Shown one piece after another: positions 60,296 through 64,000 of a stretch of 64,000 nt of DNA. Every line of letters begins with the position of its first letter. The stretch's first letter is position 1. The notes below the pieces were generated by a model. The model was not told the origin of the DNA. It searched no databases and saw only the letters and a program-made list of their open reading frames with translations. The position numbers and the translations under genes are program-made. The stretch lies in NCBI RefSeq assembly GCF_037975245.1, contig NC_092572.1:6403501-6467500 (forward strand), given 5' to 3'. This DNA is from Apostichopus japonicus (taxonomy: Eukaryota; Echinodermata; Holothuroidea; Aspidochirotida; Stichopodidae).

Positions 60296-60733
60296 GTAAC
60301 GCACAATTTGTGACTTTTCACTACAAGGCTAAACGCCAGCAGCAGCAAGTGCAATTTACAGTATGATTTTTATGGGTTTTATGAGGTTTAACACTTCATA
60401 TTCATATTGATGAAAATATCCATTTTGAAGGTTAAAGTAACGTCAATGAGATAAGAGATCAATTCTACAACTAATAAATCAATAACCTGATTACGTATCC
60501 TAAATCAAAGTATATGCATATGGCACTATTGTCTAGATATAAAAAAAAATGTATGTCTATAAGTCAGAGTAGAACGTATAAACTAATCCTCTCTGCACCT
60601 AAATGTAATGTAACACTTTCAAAAGAGAGGCTCAACATAACGTATTCGATACAATTGCGTTGTTAAGGCCTTGAATGTTTGATACATTTAAATATCTTTA
60701 AAGACAGATAGGTTACTTTCTATTTTTGTACAG

Positions 60734-60844
60734 AAAATGCGCGTATGAAAGAAATACTTAACTTTCGAGCTTTGGCAAGCACTGTTATCAGGTTGCAAAT
60801 ACACGAAAACATCGTTGAAGTTCTGGGGGTTTCAATTGAAGATG
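60734..60844 (+). CDS. copy 3 exon 9: kinase alpha-C helix
   Basis: 111 bp, in frame: 'IHENIVEVLGVSIEDG', a good match to the H-x-N-I-V...L-G-V consensus of tyrosine kinases. The alpha-C glutamate position is Leu, so the Lys-Glu salt bridge of active kinases is not expected. Confidence 0.7.
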
Positions 60845-61063
60845 GTAAGTATTCCTGGCCTGTTTACATTAATCGATACATCATTTTGAGTTGACCTTGA
60901 TACGTTACACACACCTGTACATAAATGAGACCTGGAACTTAGTTTACAATTTGATTTTGATAATTTTCTTGTGTGAGATATGGCCTCATAGTTCTCATTC
61001 GGCACAAATAATTATGTGTCATAGCACAATATAGATCAACATCTACATGAAAATCTTTTCCAG

Positions 61064-61231
61064 TGCCTTATTTTATATAACAAGAGTATATCGAAACGGG
61101 AACATTAAAGGACTTTTTTGATGTCCGGTGGTTCATATAAGGTGCCTCCACCGAACTACGAGAAAAACGTACAGCTAACCACATTTGCAGCTGATGTTTG
61201 CGAAGGAATGTACTTTCTTGCCAAGCAAAAT
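61064..61231 (+). pseudogene. copy 3 exon 10: kinase hinge and alpha-E, stop and frameshift
   Basis: In-frame TAA at 61078-61080 and the six-T run at 61114-61119, both as in copy 2. Beyond them 'ADVCEGMYFLAKQN' keeps a Glu that is Ala in copy 2. Confidence 0.65.
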
Positions 61232-61724
61232 GTAAGAGTACAGTATTGCATTTTGTTTGTATGTTTCCTTGTTCCTCTTGATTTGTTAAATGAACAGATG
61301 TCACAACATATGATATTTTTTTAAAGAATTTACTCCTATAGATCCAGACAGGGTAGAAATATGTTACTTTTTATTTGTGCATATGCAAAAGTATGCAGCT
61401 GGGCTGGTGTGACCCGCTATCATTTACTAAGGTGCTTGTAACTTCAAACTAAACGTGGTCTTTTCAAAAGGTGTCCATGGTCAAGGTTAAGGGTGCCTTT
61501 CAAACATCATAAGTGATTCAAACTACTATGTTCAAAGTGTTTGTTATCTAGTATTTTCGAGAAAAGTAAGTTAGGACCGATGTGATATGAAAGTGAAAAT
61601 CAACTCTCATGTTGCATTTGACAGGTGTTCTAGGACAGGAAGTATGCTTTGCTATTACTAGTTTCTCATCTTTTCAAATGATGTTTATCCTCTCTACTTA
61701 CGCACTGAAAGTATCGACATCCAG

Positions 61725-61831
61725 GTTTATCAGCTAGGAAAGCACTACTCAGTTCTACAGGAAGATGTAAACTGTATGATTTCTGGCCTGCAGACTTAGC
61801 CACAGATGTAATAAACCACATTCTAACAAAG
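61725..61831 (+). CDS. copy 3 exon 11: catalytic loop and DFG region
   Basis: Encodes 'LSARKALLSSTGRCKLYDFW' then 'PADLATDVINHILTK', ending in phase 0 at AAAG|GTACTT, which joins exon 12 in frame. The loop Asn (A-A-R-N) is Lys and the DFG glycine is Trp. The HRD aspartate should lie just before this exon and is not found. Confidence 0.6.
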
Positions 61832-61897
61832 GTACTTCACATTGCTAACCAGTAACATGTCTCGTTGGAGGTAAACGTTTCATGTGTATTACGAAAT

Positions 61898-62172
61898 GCA
61901 ATATCATATAAAGAAGGTATATTTAGTGAAAATGAACTTACGACCTTTCTTAAATTTACTTCCGTATGTCCATTAACAACTTTATAAGTTTGTAGGCAAT
62001 TGTACTAACTCTGATAAAAAATATGGGTTTTACCAGATGCAACATCATACAAAGAAAGTACATTTAGTGAAAATGAACTTACGACCATTTTTTAATTTAC
62101 CTCCATATGTTCATTAACAACTTTATCAGTTTGTAGGCAATTACACTAACTCTGATGAAAAAAATATGAGTT
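61898..62172 (+). repeat. two-copy intronic tandem repeat, copy 3
   Basis: Same ~140-bp pair as in copy 2, beginning at 'caatatcatataaagaagg' and 'gcaacatcatacaaag'. Confidence 0.65.
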
Positions 62173-62320
62173 AGCTTAATAATTACGCTAACTAGGAAAA
62201 TGCAAATCTCATTTACTTATGACAAAGCAGTCATGTAGGGCCCCATGCACAATCACGTGTTATGTGACACAATATGTATTTGTTATGTTAAAAAACAACT
62301 TATTTTGTCTTGCTGCTCAG

Positions 62321-62432
62321 AAAATTCCACCAATAGCATGGCTTGCTCCTGAGACAGTCTTTATTGGTAATTATTTGGAGAAGTCAGACGTTTGGAGTTT
62401 TGGCGTTGTCTTGTGGGAAATCTACTCTTTAG
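62321..62432 (+). CDS. copy 3 exon 12: kinase APE and DVWSFG exon
   Basis: Same product as copy 2 but with an intact donor, TTTAG|GTGTG. Joined to exon 13 it restores 'EIYSLGETPFGG', the expected kinase sequence. Confidence 0.85.
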
Positions 62433-62499
62433 GTGTGCGAAAAAGTTACTTTGCTAAAGTATGTTAAAGTTTATCATAAAATGGAACTTAAGAGAGACT

Positions 62500-62945
62500 C
62501 AACTTATCATATTATATTTTTATACAACACCTTATTTTTTTCTGGTCATTTGATTGGTCCATTGATCGTTGATTGCATGCAAAATCCGCTCTATTCCACT
62601 CTATGAAATAGAACCATGGGTTATACTTTTTTGGTAGCACTTTTTTTAATGATCAGAGAGCAGAGAAACCTGTCTGTTCAAAACAATATGTGCATGAGTG
62701 CATTTCACACATCTTAATATAAAATGTTGTATAAAACAAATAATGAATGGTTTCCATTCGTGCAATAGTGCAAAAGTTTCATTCGTTGAAAGATGTAATT
62801 AGTTCAATTCAACTCGGCTGCGCCTCATTGAATGGAAAATATAACATATTTCAACTCATGAAATATTTGCCATATTGCACTCATAACCATTCATTATTTG
62901 TATAATATGATATTATAGTTTGTGGTATATGAAACCGTATATAAC
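62500..62945. repeat. foldback MITE-like element in intron 12, copy 3
   Basis: Orthologous to 29640-30060 of copy 2, with the same arms and central 'aactcggctgcgcctcattg'. Confidence 0.55.
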
Positions 62946-63162
62946 ACCACGTAAACTGATATTGTATGAGATTTTGTGGTGGAAATTGCAATGTTCTTTT
63001 GTATTGATAGTATATCGAATAAAAGAGGAATTTAACTTTTATTTAAACTGCTGAATTGTTAAATAATGTGCGGTATTAAGCCACATGCATAGTATATCAG
63101 ATACGAAGCACGCAATTTCAATCGACAGTTGAACAAAAAGTAAATGTATTTAATATTTCTAG

Positions 63163-63263
63163 GGGAAACCCCATTTGGAGGTCTAACCTGTACTGAGATC
63201 GAAAACAAAATGAGACTTAAGGAAACTTTGGAACAACCAATGGCGTGTGCAGGAGGAATGCAA
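63163..63263 (+). CDS. copy 3 exon 13: kinase C-lobe (alpha-G region)
   Basis: Reads 'GETPFGGLTCTEIENKMRL' in phase with exon 12. Ends in phase 0, one step out of register with exon 14, as in copy 2. Confidence 0.7.
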
Positions 63264-63552
63264 GTATAATTTCTTGTCATGCGATAAAAGAGAATATTAA
63301 GAAATGTGTTAAAGGGAGGTGGCTCCCCTCTCCAATAAAACTATTATGTGAAAATTAACTTGAAACTATACCAAAAAGGCCTACAAACCATGTAAAGCGC
63401 TAACATAAATATGCTTTTATAAATAATAAATAAGTCTGGTTAGGGAAGTACATTTATCAGAAAAACCTATATGACAAAGAAGATCATGTATGATCTTTTA
63501 TGTTTAACAGTAAATATAATGTATTTTAGTGGAAATTTTTCTCTTTCTTTAG

Positions 63553-63655
63553 ATTTGGTGCTATGTTATCGATGTGGAATCCAGCAATAGACAAACGACC
63601 ATCATTCGAGAGTCTACAGATGATTCTTCAAGGATATTTGAATGATATGAGACAA
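63553..63655 (+). CDS. copy 3 exon 14: kinase alpha-H/I
   Basis: Open: 'MLSMWNPAIDKRPSFESLQM' then 'ILQGYLNDMRQ', donor CAA|GTAAGA. The W-N-P and R-P-S-F motifs mark the end of a tyrosine kinase domain. Confidence 0.75.
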
Positions 63656-64000
63656 GTAAGATTGATATTAATGTTATCATTACACATACACAATTCCTTT
63701 ATATTATACTGACAATATCTTTTCATTGTATAGCAAAAGTGCAAACATACTGATAGAAAATAAATCACTGAGCTAGGTTGACTAAGCTATGGCAGCTTGA
63801 ACTCTGCATTTCCTAATGTAACTGTAGGTTCATATTACGTTTTCAATTATCAGTAGCGTTACTAATTCTTCTTTATCCGCCTTGGCTCACATGCCTTTCT
63901 CGGTTGATCGTGAGTATAAAACCTCATTGGAAGTAAAAAAGTACAAATAAATTATATATAAATTCTCAAATAATGTCATTAATTTGAGAGGTTCTTCATG
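63656..64000 (+). other. start of last intron of copy 3
   Basis: Matches copy 2 from 30780 but lacks about 240 bp (30892-31133 of copy 2). The window ends a few bases before the expected acceptor of exon 15. Confidence 0.6.

Larger units (their letters stand above)
52733..63655 (+). pseudogene. receptor copy 3: Ig-domain receptor with defective kinase domain
   Basis: Exon positions: 52733-52811, 52925-53245, 53714-53986, 55557-55877, 56379-56393, 58573-58680, 59523-59623, 60113-60295, 60734-60844, 61064-61231, 61725-61831, 62321-62432, 63163-63263 and 63553-63655. The last exon should lie just beyond the window. The layout is identical to copy 2. The initiating ATG is ATA. The kinase carries the frame break, stop and T-run shift shared with copy 2, but copy 3 keeps the correct frame in exon 9, a full exon 11, the exon 12 donor and Lys in place of the exon 14 stop. 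It is the better-preserved copy, yet not a working kinase as read. Confidence 0.75.

Noticed and set aside
1-64000. tRNA, rRNA or CRISPR arrays
   Set aside because: I saw no tRNA-like B box with a cloverleaf, no rRNA segment and no spacer-repeat array; the tandem repeats are satellites in an animal genome.

Overview
The window is eukaryotic and almost certainly from an invertebrate animal. It is AT-rich, its genes are split into small GT-AG exons, and it holds non-LTR retrotransposons, foldback elements and satellite arrays. The only gene family I can support encodes type I membrane receptors with three extracellular Ig domains, one transmembrane helix and a receptor-tyrosine-kinase-like domain. 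Such tandem expansions are known from marine deuterostomes such as echinoderms, but the species is not readable from the sequence and this placement is inference.

The core of the window is a tandem segmental duplication, all on the + strand. Copy 1 (flank about 4.69-11.4 kb, exons 11409-14434) keeps a signal peptide, Ig1, Ig2 and most of Ig3, then stops abruptly. A degraded L1/Tx1-like LINE fragment (14435-16319) fills the gap up to copy 2. Copy 2 (flank 16320-21074, exons 21075-31451) is the only copy with all exon positions in the window: signal peptide, Ig1-3, a 15-bp microexon, TM, juxtamembrane, kinase exons and a short C-terminal exon. Copy 3 (flank from about 42.48 kb, exons 52733-63655) repeats the same layout and leaves the window just before its last exon. 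Its upstream flank is split by a Jockey/CR1-like LINE on the minus strand (43430-46616). The first kilobase matches the 3' flank of copy 2, so a further copy probably lies just to the left. An orphan Ig exon (41900-42207) points to another, more distant paralog.

Between copies 2 and 3 (about 33.3-42.4 kb) lies repeat-rich DNA: a ~176-bp satellite with a 528-bp higher-order duplication (33985-35440), the same satellite in inverted orientation (37125-37530 and 39845-40280), and an inserted terminal-inverted-repeat element (37737-39657) with an internal duplication and a long homopyrimidine tract.

The biology of most interest is a contrast within the receptor copies. The Ig exons are open in every copy, and the outermost Ig1 has changed far more at the protein level than Ig2 or Ig3 (by eye 27/107 residues against 9/92 and 6/107 between copies 2 and 3), mostly by replacement changes. 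The kinase part carries lesions shared by copies 2 and 3 (a frame break in the glycine-loop exon, an in-frame stop and a T-run frameshift in the hinge exon, no visible HRD, DFG changed to DFW), and copy 2 has four further private lesions. This fits a fast-evolving recognition-receptor family whose copies here have lost kinase signalling, or are pseudogenes with recently open ectodomains. Transcript data would decide between these.
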